From: Actinomadura physcomitrii
GTDB taxonomy: Bacteria; Actinomycetota; Actinomycetes; Streptosporangiales; Streptosporangiaceae
Direction of reading: 5' to 3'
Length of the DNA stretch: 64,000 nucleotides
Assembly (NCBI RefSeq): GCF_008923205.2
Contig: NZ_WBMS02000007.1
Span: 186,001 to 250,000, forward strand
A program made the translations under genes and the position numbers. This document shows, piece by piece, positions 45,908 to 54,084 of the stretch. Position 1 is the stretch's first letter. Every line of letters starts with the position of its first letter. The notes below the pieces were generated by a model. That model was given only the letters and a program-made list of their open reading frames with translations, was not told the origin of the DNA and did no database searches.

Positions 45908-47482
45908 CTAGTCATAGGTGGCCTCCACGTGCCAGTGGCCGTGCTCGACGGTCAGGAGGTGGGCGGCGCCGTCGTCGGTGACGACCTGGAAGCGGGCGCG
46001 GCGGCGGGCTTGCGCCGGGTCCCACCACCGCTCGTCGGCCGGCCACGGCCCCGTCCATCCGGTCACCGCCGCCGGACGGCCGCCGACCACCAGCGCGGCC
46101 GGCGGCGCCGACACCGCGCAGCGCGCCGACACGACCACCGGCGCCCCGTCCGCGTCGACGAGCTCCGCCTCCGGCGCCGCGACCGGCACCACGGCGGGCG
46201 CGGGCGCGGCCAGCCGTCCCGGCCACGGGCCGTCCGGCAGGTTCCCGGGCGGCAGGTCGCCGACGGGGACCCGGACGACCTGCTCGCCCGGCCCGCGCCC
46301 GCCCGCGAGCACCGGACGGGTGATCGCGCCGTGCCCGAGCAGCCCCTGGATGCGGTCGGCGGCGCGCGCGACGCGGTCGGTGACGGCCGTGCGGCCCCAC
46401 AGCGCCTCCTGCCGCCCGCCGTCCGGGACGAGCTGGTCGGGCGCCAGCGCCAGCCATGTCACGCCGCCCCACACGGCCGCCTCCTGCGCGGCCTCCTCTC
46501 CGGCGGGCGCCTCGATGCCCTCCGGGTCGGTGCCCGCCGCCGGGCGCCCGTCCCGCCACGCCGACAGCTGCCAGCGCACCCGCTCGGCGACCGCGAGCGC
46601 CGACAGCCGCCCGTCGTGCCGCCACAGCCGCCGAACGACGTGCCCGTCGGCGAACCCGGCCTCGACCTCCAGCCGCACGCACGCCAGCCCGGCCGCCGCG
46701 AGTCCCGCGTGCAGCTCGTCGGCCAGCCGCTTCGCCGCGAACACCACCTGCTCGGCGTGCCCGGCGGGCGGGTCGAACGCCGCGCGCACCGACAGGTCCG
46801 CCGCCGCGCGGACCGGTGCGATCGGGCGCGGCTCCTCGCCCCGCGCCAGCCGGTGCGCCAGCGCCCCGTCCGTGCCGAACCGCCCCGCGACGTGCCCGGA
46901 CGGCAGCTCCGCGAACGCGCCCAGCGTCCTGATCCCGAGGCGCGCCAGCAGGTCGGCGAGCTCCGGGCGGTCCAGCACCGACAGCGGGTACGGCGCGAGG
47001 AACGCCGCCGCGCCGCCCTCAGGCACCACCACGCCGCCCTGCCCGGCGCGCGCGGCCAGCTCGGCGGCGAACAGGCCGTCCGCGATGCCGGACCCGCAGT
47101 CGTACCCGGCCTCGACGACCGTGTCCTGCACCAGGACGCGCAGCGCCTCCTCACCGCCGTAGAACCGCGCCGGCCCGTGCGCCGCGATCGCGCACAGCCC
47201 GGGACGGACCACCTCGACCCGCGGCGTCAGCCCCGCGACCGCCTCGACGACCGCCTCGAACAGCCGCCCCTCCGCGTCGGTGTCGCGCTCGCGCACCACC
47301 AGGTCGGGGCAGCGCCGCTGCGCGTCCCGCAGCCGCTGCCCGCGCCGGACGCCCTCGGCCCGCGCCGCCGCCGAGCACGCCGCGATCCGCCCCTGCGCCA
47401 CCACGGCCCCGGCCGTCCCGGCGTCCACGCCGACGGCCGTCACGGGCCAGTCCGGGCACCACACCGCCAGCACCCGCGTCAC
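45908..47482 (-). CDS. imuB: Y-family polymerase-like SOS mutagenesis protein ImuB
   Basis: 524 residues from GTG 47482, which overlaps the imuA' stop (GTGA). Starts VTRVLAVWCPDWPVTAVGVD: where active Y-family polymerases have the first catalytic Asp cluster, this protein has VWCPDWP, as in other ImuB proteins thought to be catalytically inactive scaffolds. Further Y-family features: FEAVVEAVAGLTPRVEVVRPG, ARFYGGEEALRVLVQD, SGIADGLFAAELAARAG, and LLARLGIRTLGAFAELP (helix-hairpin-helix). QEALWG at residues 358-363 fits the beta-clamp-binding motif described for mycobacterial ImuB (QLxLWG type). It is expected to dock DnaE2 and ImuA' onto the clamp. Confidence 0.88.
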   Translation of the reverse strand: MTRVLAVWCPDWPVTAVGVDAGTAGAVVAQGRIAACSAAARAEGVRRGQRLRDAQRRCPDLVVRERDTDAEGRLFEAVVEAVAGLTPRVEVVRPGLCAIAAHGPARFYGGEEALRVLVQDTVVEAGYDCGSGIADGLFAAELAARAGQGGVVVPEGGAAAFLAPYPLSVLDRPELADLLARLGIRTLGAFAELPSGHVAGRFGTDGALAHRLARGEEPRPIAPVRAAADLSVRAAFDPPAGHAEQVVFAAKRLADELHAGLAAAGLACVRLEVEAGFADGHVVRRLWRHDGRLSALAVAERVRWQLSAWRDGRPAAGTDPEGIEAPAGEEAAQEAAVWGGVTWLALAPDQLVPDGGRQEALWGRTAVTDRVARAADRIQGLLGHGAITRPVLAGGRGPGEQVVRVPVGDLPPGNLPDGPWPGRLAAPAPAVVPVAAPEAELVDADGAPVVVSARCAVSAPPAALVVGGRPAAVTGWTGPWPADERWWDPAQARRRARFQVVTDDGAAHLLTVEHGHWHVEATYD

Positions 47483-48252
47483 GCGATCCCCTCCCGGATG
47501 CGCACGACGGCCGCTTCGCCGTCGCGGCGGGTGTGCACGGGCGCGCCGTCCTTCACCGCGGGCGGCGGGACGATCTCCAGCGGCGGCCGCACCGGGACGG
47601 CGGGCCGGACGGTGCCGTCGGCGGCGGGCAGCCACAGGTCCGCGCGGCGGCCCCGGCCCGGGGCGTCGCGTCCCTCGGCGACCACCCGGACCCGTCGGCC
47701 GCGCAGCCGCCCGTGGCCGTCGCCGACGCCCTCCCACGCGGCGCCGTCGATCCGCAGGTCCAGCCGGACGCCCGGCCAGTCGCGGGCGAACGGGCCGGTC
47801 AGGGCGAGGACGCTGCCGTGCTTGCGGGCGAGGGCGGACAGCCGGCGGACGGCGGCGGCGCCGGGCCGCTCCGGCGGGCACAGCAGCACCAGCTCGACCG
47901 CCTCGGCCAGCGCGGCGACGACGTCCGGCCAGCGGTCGCCGGGGTCGTCGACGAGCAGCAGCCGCTCGGGCTCGGCGCCCATCCCGGCGGCGGCGACGAC
48001 GCCGAACGACGGGACGCCGACGATCCCGCACCAGCCGCCCGCGCCGTCCTCGCCGCCGTGCCGCGAGACGCCCGCGACGAGCGCGAGGGCCAGCGAGGCG
48101 GCGCCGGGCCCGCCCAGCCGGGCGGCCGAGCCGGGCCGCAGTCCGCCGGGGATCACCGGGCGCAGCGCGGGCAGCACGGGGACCGCGCGGGCGGGCGGCG
48201 CGGACGCGTGCTCCAGCGATCGTGCCAGGTCCCGCAGCGCCGCCTCCGGCAC
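47479..48252 (-). CDS. imuA': ImuA'-type SOS mutagenesis accessory protein
   Basis: 257 residues from GTG 48252, with GAGGAGGGA ideally spaced. It has a RecA-like core without a clear Walker A: LPALRPVIPGGLRPGSAARLGGPGAASLALALVAGVSRHGG, LLLVDDPGDRWPDVVAALAEAVELVLLCPP, VRRLSALARKHGSVLALTG. It is coupled to imuB by a GTGA overlap, and a perfect LexA box lies 35 bp upstream of the start, so it is the first gene of the DNA-damage-induced cassette. In mycobacteria ImuA' works with ImuB and DnaE2 in induced mutagenesis. Confidence 0.85.
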   Translation of the reverse strand: MPEAALRDLARSLEHASAPPARAVPVLPALRPVIPGGLRPGSAARLGGPGAASLALALVAGVSRHGGEDGAGGWCGIVGVPSFGVVAAAGMGAEPERLLLVDDPGDRWPDVVAALAEAVELVLLCPPERPGAAAVRRLSALARKHGSVLALTGPFARDWPGVRLDLRIDGAAWEGVGDGHGRLRGRRVRVVAEGRDAPGRGRRADLWLPAADGTVRPAVPVRPPLEIVPPPAVKDGAPVHTRRDGEAAVVRIREGIA

Positions 48253-48286
48253 GGTCGTCCCTCCTCTCGCACCCCTCCGCCTAATT

Positions 48287-48302
48287 TCGAACACAAGTTC
48301 GA
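48287..48302. promoter_or_regulatory. LexA-binding SOS box
   Basis: TCGAACACAAGTTCGA matches the actinobacterial SOS consensus TCGAAC-N4-GTTCGA in all twelve fixed positions. It lies 35 bp upstream of imuA' and inside the divergent gap with mtnA (48253-48411), pointing to LexA repression of imuA'-imuB-dnaE2. Confidence 0.93.
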
Positions 48303-48411
48303 CCTGTGTCAAGTTGCCGCAGGTCACGGTATGGATGTCCGGGGCGGCCCGGGGCGGCGAAAAGCCTTGCCGGGTGCGGCCTCAGGGCGCCCGGCGGGCA
48401 GAATGGGCGAT

Positions 48412-49446
48412 ATGAGAGACGACGTGCGGACGGTGCGATGGGCCGGGGACGGGCTGCGGCTGCTTGACCAGACCGTGCTGCCCGGGCGCGTCGAGCACGT
48501 CGTCGTCCGGGACGTCGAGGCGCTCGTGGACGCGATCCGCAGGCTCGTGGTGCGCGGCGCGCCCGCGCTCGGCGTGACCGGCGCGTTCGGCGTCGCCGTC
48601 GCGATGCTCCAGGCCGAGCGCGAGGGCTGGGACGCCGCGGCGCGCGACGCGGCGATCGCCCGTGTCCGGGAGGCGCGCCCCACCGCGGTCAACCTGGCGG
48701 CGGGCGTCGACCGGTGCGTCCCGCTGGTCCCGAAAGGCCTGTACGCCGTGCTCGCCGAGGCGCAAGCGGTGCTGGACGAGGACGTCCGGGGCAACCGAGC
48801 CATCGGGGCGTTCGGCGCCGACTGGATCACCGGCCGCACCCCGGACCGCCCGCTGCGGATCCTCACCCACTGCAACGCGGGCGCGCTCGCGACCGCCGGC
48901 TGGGGCACCGCCCTCGGCGTCGTCCGCGAGCTGCACGACCGGGGCCGGGTCGAGAAGGTCTACGCCGACGAGACCCGCCCGCTGCTGCAGGGCTCCCGCC
49001 TCACGGCCTGGGAGCTGGTCCGGGCCGGGATCCCGTGCCTGGTGCAGGCGGACGGCGCCGCGCCGGGCGCGATCCTGCGCGGGCTGGTGGACGTCGCCGT
49101 CATCGGCGCCGACCGGATCGCCGCCAACGGCGACACCGCCAACAAGGTCGGCTCGGTGGGCGTGGCGCTGGCGTGCGCGGCGGCGGGCGTCCCCTTCGTG
49201 GTCGCCGCGCCGTGGAGCACCGTGGACCTGGCGCTCGCCTCCGGCGACGGCATCCCGATCGAGGAACGCGACACCGGCGAGGTGCTCGGATGGGGCGGCG
49301 TCCGGACGGCCCCGGACGGCGCCGGCGCGTTCAACCCGGCGTTCGACGTCACCCCCGCCCGCCTGGTGACGGCGCTGGTCACCGAGACCGGCGTCCTGGA
49401 GGTCGCCAACGGCGAGACGCCCGGCGGCCGGGCCGCGCGGCCCTGA
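48412..49446 (+). CDS. mtnA: S-methyl-5-thioribose-1-phosphate isomerase
   Basis: 344 residues. Converts 5-methylthioribose-1-phosphate to the ribulose form in the methionine salvage pathway. Active-site residues by comparison with the B. subtilis enzyme (Cys160, Asp240): C154 in ILTHCNAGALATAG and D234 in IGADRIAANGDTANKVG. Other signatures are RRLVVRGAPALGVTGAFG and YADETRPLLQGSRLTAWEL. Start ATG 48412 (MRDDVRTVRW) was preferred over ATG 48403; neither has a strong ribosome site. No other salvage gene is adjacent. Confidence 0.93.
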   Translation: MRDDVRTVRWAGDGLRLLDQTVLPGRVEHVVVRDVEALVDAIRRLVVRGAPALGVTGAFGVAVAMLQAEREGWDAAARDAAIARVREARPTAVNLAAGVDRCVPLVPKGLYAVLAEAQAVLDEDVRGNRAIGAFGADWITGRTPDRPLRILTHCNAGALATAGWGTALGVVRELHDRGRVEKVYADETRPLLQGSRLTAWELVRAGIPCLVQADGAAPGAILRGLVDVAVIGADRIAANGDTANKVGSVGVALACAAAGVPFVVAAPWSTVDLALASGDGIPIEERDTGEVLGWGGVRTAPDGAGAFNPAFDVTPARLVTALVTETGVLEVANGETPGGRAARP

Positions 49447-49471
49447 CACCCGCGCGGCCCGAAGCCGGATC

Positions 49472-50375
49472 TCAGCCGTCGCTCCCAGGGGCGAGGGTGC
49501 GGGTGGCGGCGCGCAAGGAGGAGTACAGGCGCGCCTCGTAGGCCTTCGCGGTCGCCGGATCGTTCTGCAGGAACAGGGCGTCGTTGAGGCCAGGGAGCCG
49601 CTGCGTGGCGTAGCCGGTGTCCATGCCCGGGGCGTAGATCTGGTGCCGGTACCAGGGACGGCCCGGAAGGCCCGCCCGCGACAGCAGATCGCGCTCGTCC
49701 TGCATGAGCTGGGCGTTCAGCCGCCGGAACGCCGCCGTGTCGCCCTTGCCCAGGGCCTGCTGCGCGCGCCTGCAACGCGTCGGCGGCCTTCTGCCACGCC
49801 TTGGCCTGGTCGATGTCGCGGGACACGTCCACGACCACCTTGCCGAGTTGCTTGCGCTGCTGCTCGGTGAACGCGGTCAGGTACTGGGCGGTCTCCGCGG
49901 CGTACGGCGCGTACCGCATCGCGACCACGTCCGCGTCCGCCAGCCGGAGCGTCGCGATGCCGACGAGCCGCGACATCGCCGCGTGGTACTCCCACGTCGG
50001 GTCGCCGAAGTGCGACATCCAGTAGAAGTCGTCGCACGAGCAGTGGTAGTTCCCGGACGAGCCCGGCGACGACGAGCCGAGGTTCATCGCGGGCACGCCG
50101 TAGCGCTGGAAGAACGCCTGGAAGTCCGAACCGCCGCCGATGCGGCCGATCGGCGTCTTCCCGCCGTTCTGCGCCTTCCATGCGTCGTAGGCCGTCCCGC
50201 TCGTGCCGGGCCAGGCGACCTCCTTGGCCGCGTCGATGACGGACTGGTCCAGCGCGGGCGTCGCCTCGGCGCCGAACTGGGAGCCGCCCGCGCCGTCCAC
50301 GTTCACGTACGCGACGGCGTCGCGGAGCCGCTCGCCCTGCTGCTCGGCGTACTCGGGGCGGCGCCGCCACACGGA
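49472..50375 (-). pseudogene. Truncated, frameshifted M28-family peptidase (glutamate carboxypeptidase II-like)
   Basis: The - strand encodes the C-terminal half of an M28/transferrin-receptor-like protein: EYAEQQGERLRDAVAYVNVDGAGG, GRIGGGSDFQAFFQRYGVPAMNLGS, DPTWEYHAAMSRLVGIATLRLADADV, then a dimerisation-domain tail. After ...ADALQARA the frame shifts by one base inside a GCGCGCGC run at about 49760-49770, and continues as QQALGKGDTAAFRRLNAQLMQDERDLLSRAGLPGR to the stop at 49472. The N-terminal 350 or so residues (protease-associated domain, first zinc ligands, signal peptide) are absent, because homology ends where the RecD2 gene begins. Not functional as it stands. Confidence 0.8.
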
Positions 50376-50384
50376 TCCGACATC

Positions 50385-52682
50385 ATGATGTTTGTGACGC
50401 CTCCACCCGCGAACCCGCCCGCGAATCCACCCGCGCACCCGCCCCCGGGCCGGCCCGCGAACCCGGCGCAGCCGTCGCCGCCGCGCCCGGTGGTCCTGGA
50501 GGCCGTGCTGGAGCGCGTCACCTACGCCAACGAGGACACCGGCTACACCGTCGCGCGCGTCGCGACGGAGCGGACCGGCGCCGACCTGCTCACCGTGGTC
50601 GGCGCGCTGCTCGGCGCGCAGGTGGGGGAGAGCCTGAAGCTGACCGGCCGGTGGCGGTCGCACCCGAAGTACGGCAAGCAGTTCGAGGTCGACTCCTACA
50701 CCACCGTCCTGCCGGCGACGATCCAGGGCATCCGCCGCTACCTCGGCTCCGGCATGATCAAGGGCATCGGGCCGGTGATGGCGGACCGGATGGTCGGCCA
50801 CTTCGGCACCGACATCCTGCGCGTCATCGAGGAGGAACCGGAGCGGCTCGTCGAGGTCCCCGGGCTCGGCCCGAAGCGCACCAGGCGGATCGGCGAGGCG
50901 TGGGAGGAGCAGAAGGCCATCAAGGAGGTGATGGTCTTCCTGCAGGGCGTCGGCGTCTCGACGTCGCTGGCCGTCCGCATCTACAAGCAGTACGGCGACC
51001 GGTCGGTGGAGACCGTCCAGAAGGAGCCCTACCGGCTCGCGGCGGACGTGTGGGGCATCGGCTTCAAGACGGCCGACACGATCGCGCAGGCCGTCGGCAT
51101 CCCGCACGACAGCCCCGAGCGCATCAAGGCGGGCCTGCAGTACACGCTGTCGGAGGCCGCCGACGACGGGCACTGCTTCCTGCCCGAGCCGAACCTCGTC
51201 ACGGCGGCGGAGAAGATCCTCGGCGTGGAACGGGACCTGATCGTCCCGGCGCTGGACGAGCTGGCCCGCGACGAGGGCGTCGTCCGCGAGCCGATCCCGG
51301 GGGAGGGCGAGGACGCCGCGACGATCCCGGCCGTCTACCTCGTCCCGTTCCACCGGGCCGAGCGGTCGGTCGCGCGCGGCCTGCGCGAGCTGCTCGACGC
51401 GAAGGAGGACCGGCTCGCCGCGTTCGCGGACGTCGACTGGGACAAGGCGCTGCCGTGGCTGAAGAAGCGCACCGGCCAGGCCCTCGCGGCCGAGCAGGAG
51501 CAGGCCGTCAAGCTCGCGCTGACGTCCAAGGTCGCCGTCCTCACCGGCGGGCCCGGCTGCGGCAAGAGCTTCACCGTCCGGTCCGTCGTGGAGCTGGCCG
51601 CCGCGAAGAGGGCGAAGATCGTGCTGGTCGCGCCGACCGGGCGCGCCGCCAAGCGGCTCGCCGAGCTGACCGGGCACGAGGCCGCGACCGTCCACCGGCT
51701 GCTGCAGCTGCAGCCCGGCGGCGACGCCAAGTACGACCAGGACAGCCCGCTGGACGCCGACCTCGTCGTGGTCGACGAGAGCTCCATGGTCGACCTGATC
51801 CTGATGAACAAGCTGGTCAAGGCCGTCCCGCGCGGCGCGCACCTGCTGCTGGTCGGCGACGTCGACCAGCTCCCGTCCGTCGGCGCCGGCGAGGTGCTCG
51901 CCGACCTGCTCGGCGCCGAGGCGATCCCGCGCGTCCGGCTGACGAAGATCTTCCGGCAGGCGCAGCAGTCCGGCATCGTGGTGAACGCGCACCGCGTCAA
52001 CACCGGCGAGCACCCGCACACCCGCGGCTACCCCGACTTCTTCCTGTTCGCCTGCGACGAGCAGGAGGAGGCCGCCGAGCTGACCGTCGACGTCGTCGCC
52101 AACCGGATCCCGCGCAAGTTCGGCCTGGACCCGCGCCGCGACGTCCAGGTGCTCGCGCCGATGCACCGCGGCGTCGCCGGCGCGGGAGCCCTGAACGCCC
52201 AGCTCCAGGAGGCCCTGACCCCGCACCGCGACGACCGCCCCGAACGCCGCTACGGCGGGCGCGTGTTCCGCGTCGGCGACAAGGTCACCCAGCTGCGCAA
52301 CAACTACGACAAGGGCGAGGCGGGCGTCTTCAACGGGACGGTCGGCGTCGTCACCGCCGTGTCCCTGGAGGAGCAGTCGCTGACCGTCCTCACCGACGAG
52401 GACGAGAGCATCGACTACGCCTTCGACGAGCTGGACGAGCTCGCCCACGCCTACGCCATCACGATCCACCGGTCGCAGGGCAGCGAGTACCCGGCCGTCG
52501 TGATCCCGCTGACGACCGGCGCGTGGATGATGCTGCGCCGCAACCTGCTCTACACCGGCATCACCCGCGCGAAGAAGCTGGTCGTCCTCGTGGGTTCGCG
52601 GCGGGCGCTCGCCGCGGCCGTCCGCACGGCGGGCGCGGGCCGCCGCCACACGGCCCTCGCCCACCGCATCAATCACGCGTAG
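50385..52682 (+). CDS. recD2: ATP-dependent RecD2-type DNA helicase (SF1B)
   Basis: 765 residues. A low-complexity N-tail of repeated PPANPPANPPAHPP type (residues about 5-30), an OB-like domain (VLEAVLERVTYANEDTGYTVARV), helix-hairpin-helix region (GIGPVMADRMVGHFG ... VPGLGPKRTRRIGEAW), and a helicase core: Walker A GGPGCGKSFT with K394, Walker B LVVVDESSMVD, motif III LLLVGDVDQLPSVGAGEVL, motif IV KIFRQAQQSGIV, motif V HAYAITIHRSQGSEYPAVV, motif VI LYTGITRAKKL. RecD2 proteins unwind 5'-3' outside RecBCD and act in replication-fork repair. Start ATG 50385 or 50388, with no good ribosome site. It begins at the break point of the peptidase remnant and overlaps the next, convergent gene by 10 bp. 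Confidence 0.92.
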   Translation: MMFVTPPPANPPANPPAHPPPGRPANPAQPSPPRPVVLEAVLERVTYANEDTGYTVARVATERTGADLLTVVGALLGAQVGESLKLTGRWRSHPKYGKQFEVDSYTTVLPATIQGIRRYLGSGMIKGIGPVMADRMVGHFGTDILRVIEEEPERLVEVPGLGPKRTRRIGEAWEEQKAIKEVMVFLQGVGVSTSLAVRIYKQYGDRSVETVQKEPYRLAADVWGIGFKTADTIAQAVGIPHDSPERIKAGLQYTLSEAADDGHCFLPEPNLVTAAEKILGVERDLIVPALDELARDEGVVREPIPGEGEDAATIPAVYLVPFHRAERSVARGLRELLDAKEDRLAAFADVDWDKALPWLKKRTGQALAAEQEQAVKLALTSKVAVLTGGPGCGKSFTVRSVVELAAAKRAKIVLVAPTGRAAKRLAELTGHEAATVHRLLQLQPGGDAKYDQDSPLDADLVVVDESSMVDLILMNKLVKAVPRGAHLLLVGDVDQLPSVGAGEVLADLLGAEAIPRVRLTKIFRQAQQSGIVVNAHRVNTGEHPHTRGYPDFFLFACDEQEEAAELTVDVVANRIPRKFGLDPRRDVQVLAPMHRGVAGAGALNAQLQEALTPHRDDRPERRYGGRVFRVGDKVTQLRNNYDKGEAGVFNGTVGVVTAVSLEEQSLTVLTDEDESIDYAFDELDELAHAYAITIHRSQGSEYPAVVIPLTTGAWMMLRRNLLYTGITRAKKLVVLVGSRRALAAAVRTAGAGRRHTALAHRINHA

Positions 52683-53464
52683 CGGGCGAACTCCCAGGGG
52701 TCGTGCGCGGAGAACACCTCGACGCCGCTGCCCGGATCGAGGACCAGCTCGCGCAGCCGCGCGACGCCCGCGAGCCGCTGCTCCCGGTCGACCTCGCCGC
52801 CCGCCTGGACGAGGTCCATCAGCGGATGCCCGACGGGCTCGGGCCGGTCGACCTCGCCGTGGTACATGTACGCGTCGCCCGCGTGCAGCAGCCAGCGGTC
52901 CCCGTCCCGCACCGCGACCCCGGCGTGCCCGGGCGTGTGCCCGTGCAGCGGGACCAGCAGGATGTCCTCGGCGACACCGTCGAGGGGCCGCACGCCGTCG
53001 AACCCGTTCCAGTGCTCGCCGGGCCCGCCGTCGTAGGTCACCCACTTCGGGCCGTGCGCGAGCTGCGCCGGGGTCTTGCCGCCGTCCGCCCGCTCCGCCT
53101 CGAACAGGTGCACCGCCGCGTCCGGGAAGTCGCTGAGCCCGCCCGCGTGGTCGCGGTGCAGGTGCGTCACCACGATGTGCCGGACGTCCGAGGGGGACAG
53201 GCCGAGCGCCTCGATCCGCGCCGCGGCGGTCGTGGCGGGGTCGAGCGCCGGGCGGGTCATCTCCACCCAGTCGTCCAGCAGCCGCCCGGACGGGTCCGCG
53301 ATGTCGCCGGCGCCGATGCCCGCGTCGACCAGGACGAGCCCGGAGGAGTCCGTCTCCACGATCAGGACGTGGCTGACGGCATGGGCGGGTTCCAGCGGGC
53401 TGTCCGGCCCGTCGGCGGGCTCGATCTCCAGCATCCGGGCGCAGTCGACATGATGAACGCGCAT
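52673..53464 (-). CDS. Metallo-beta-lactamase-fold hydrolase (lactonase-like)
   Basis: 263 residues. Zinc motif HLHRDHAGG (HxHxDH), then HGHTPGHAGV, HAGDAYMY and the final SAHDPWEF give the usual five metal ligand sites. N-terminal MRVHHVDCARMLEIEP and VSHVLIVETDSSGLVLVDAGIG resemble the acyl-homoserine-lactone lactonase-type branch, but the substrate cannot be stated. It lies 13 bp behind the TetR gene on the same strand, so it is probably in its operon and under its control. Confidence 0.82.
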   Translation of the reverse strand: MRVHHVDCARMLEIEPADGPDSPLEPAHAVSHVLIVETDSSGLVLVDAGIGAGDIADPSGRLLDDWVEMTRPALDPATTAAARIEALGLSPSDVRHIVVTHLHRDHAGGLSDFPDAAVHLFEAERADGGKTPAQLAHGPKWVTYDGGPGEHWNGFDGVRPLDGVAEDILLVPLHGHTPGHAGVAVRDGDRWLLHAGDAYMYHGEVDRPEPVGHPLMDLVQAGGEVDREQRLAGVARLRELVLDPGSGVEVFSAHDPWEFARYA

Positions 53465-53477
53465 ATGGGCCCCGTGA

Positions 53478-54056
53478 TCAACGAGTGGTGGATTCGACCA
53501 GGTCGGCGAGGTGGGCGGTGACCGTGCCGATGACGGCGGTGTCCTTCTGCACGCGGGCGAGCATGATGGCGCCCTGCAGGGACGACAGGACCGTCGCGGC
53601 CAGCGGCTCTGCGCGGTCGTCCGGGACGCCCCAGCCGCGCAGCGCCGCCGCGATGCCCGCCCGCCACTCCCCGTAGACGGTGTCGCACGCCGCGCGGATC
53701 GGCTCGCTCTCCGCGGCGGACTCCAGGGCGACGGTCGCGACCGGGCACCCCTTCGCGAAGTCCGATTCGCGGAGGCCGCGGGCGAAGTACTCGCCCATCG
53801 CGGCCAGGCCGGAGCGCGCATCCCCGGCGGCGATGACCGCCTGCGCGAGGGCGTCGCCGACCTCGTGGCCGCTGAGCGCCACCGACTCCGACGCCAGCTG
53901 CTCCTTGCCCTCCGGGAAGTGGAAGTACAGCGATCCCTTCGGTGCCCGGCTCTCGGCCAGCACCTGGTTCAGTCCGGTGCCGTGGTAGCCCTGCCGCTGG
54001 AAAAGCTCCGCCGCGGTCCGCAGGACCCGCTCTCTCGTCTCGCCCCGTGGTGCCAT
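53478..54056 (-). CDS. TetR/AcrR family transcriptional regulator
   Basis: 192 residues from ATG 54056 (MAPRGETRERVLRTAAELF). Helix-turn-helix: YHGTGLNQVLAESRAPKGSLYFHFPEGKEQL. The C-terminal ligand domain (FAKGCPVATVALESAAESEPIRAAC) is of the LmrA/YxaF-like type. An 18-bp palindrome lies 11 bp upstream of the start, so autoregulation together with the hydrolase gene is likely. Confidence 0.9.
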   Translation of the reverse strand: MAPRGETRERVLRTAAELFQRQGYHGTGLNQVLAESRAPKGSLYFHFPEGKEQLASESVALSGHEVGDALAQAVIAAGDARSGLAAMGEYFARGLRESDFAKGCPVATVALESAAESEPIRAACDTVYGEWRAGIAAALRGWGVPDDRAEPLAATVLSSLQGAIMLARVQKDTAVIGTVTAHLADLVESTTR

Positions 54057-54066
54057 GCCGAACACT

Positions 54067-54084
54067 CTAGACCGACTGGTCTAG
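54067..54084. promoter_or_regulatory. Probable TetR operator
   Basis: CTAGACCGACTGGTCTAG is a perfect 7-bp inverted repeat with a 4-base spacer, located between the start of the 53478-54056 regulator and the stop of the next TetR gene. TAGACC-N4-GGTCTA operators are typical for TetR proteins of this subtype. Confidence 0.75.
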
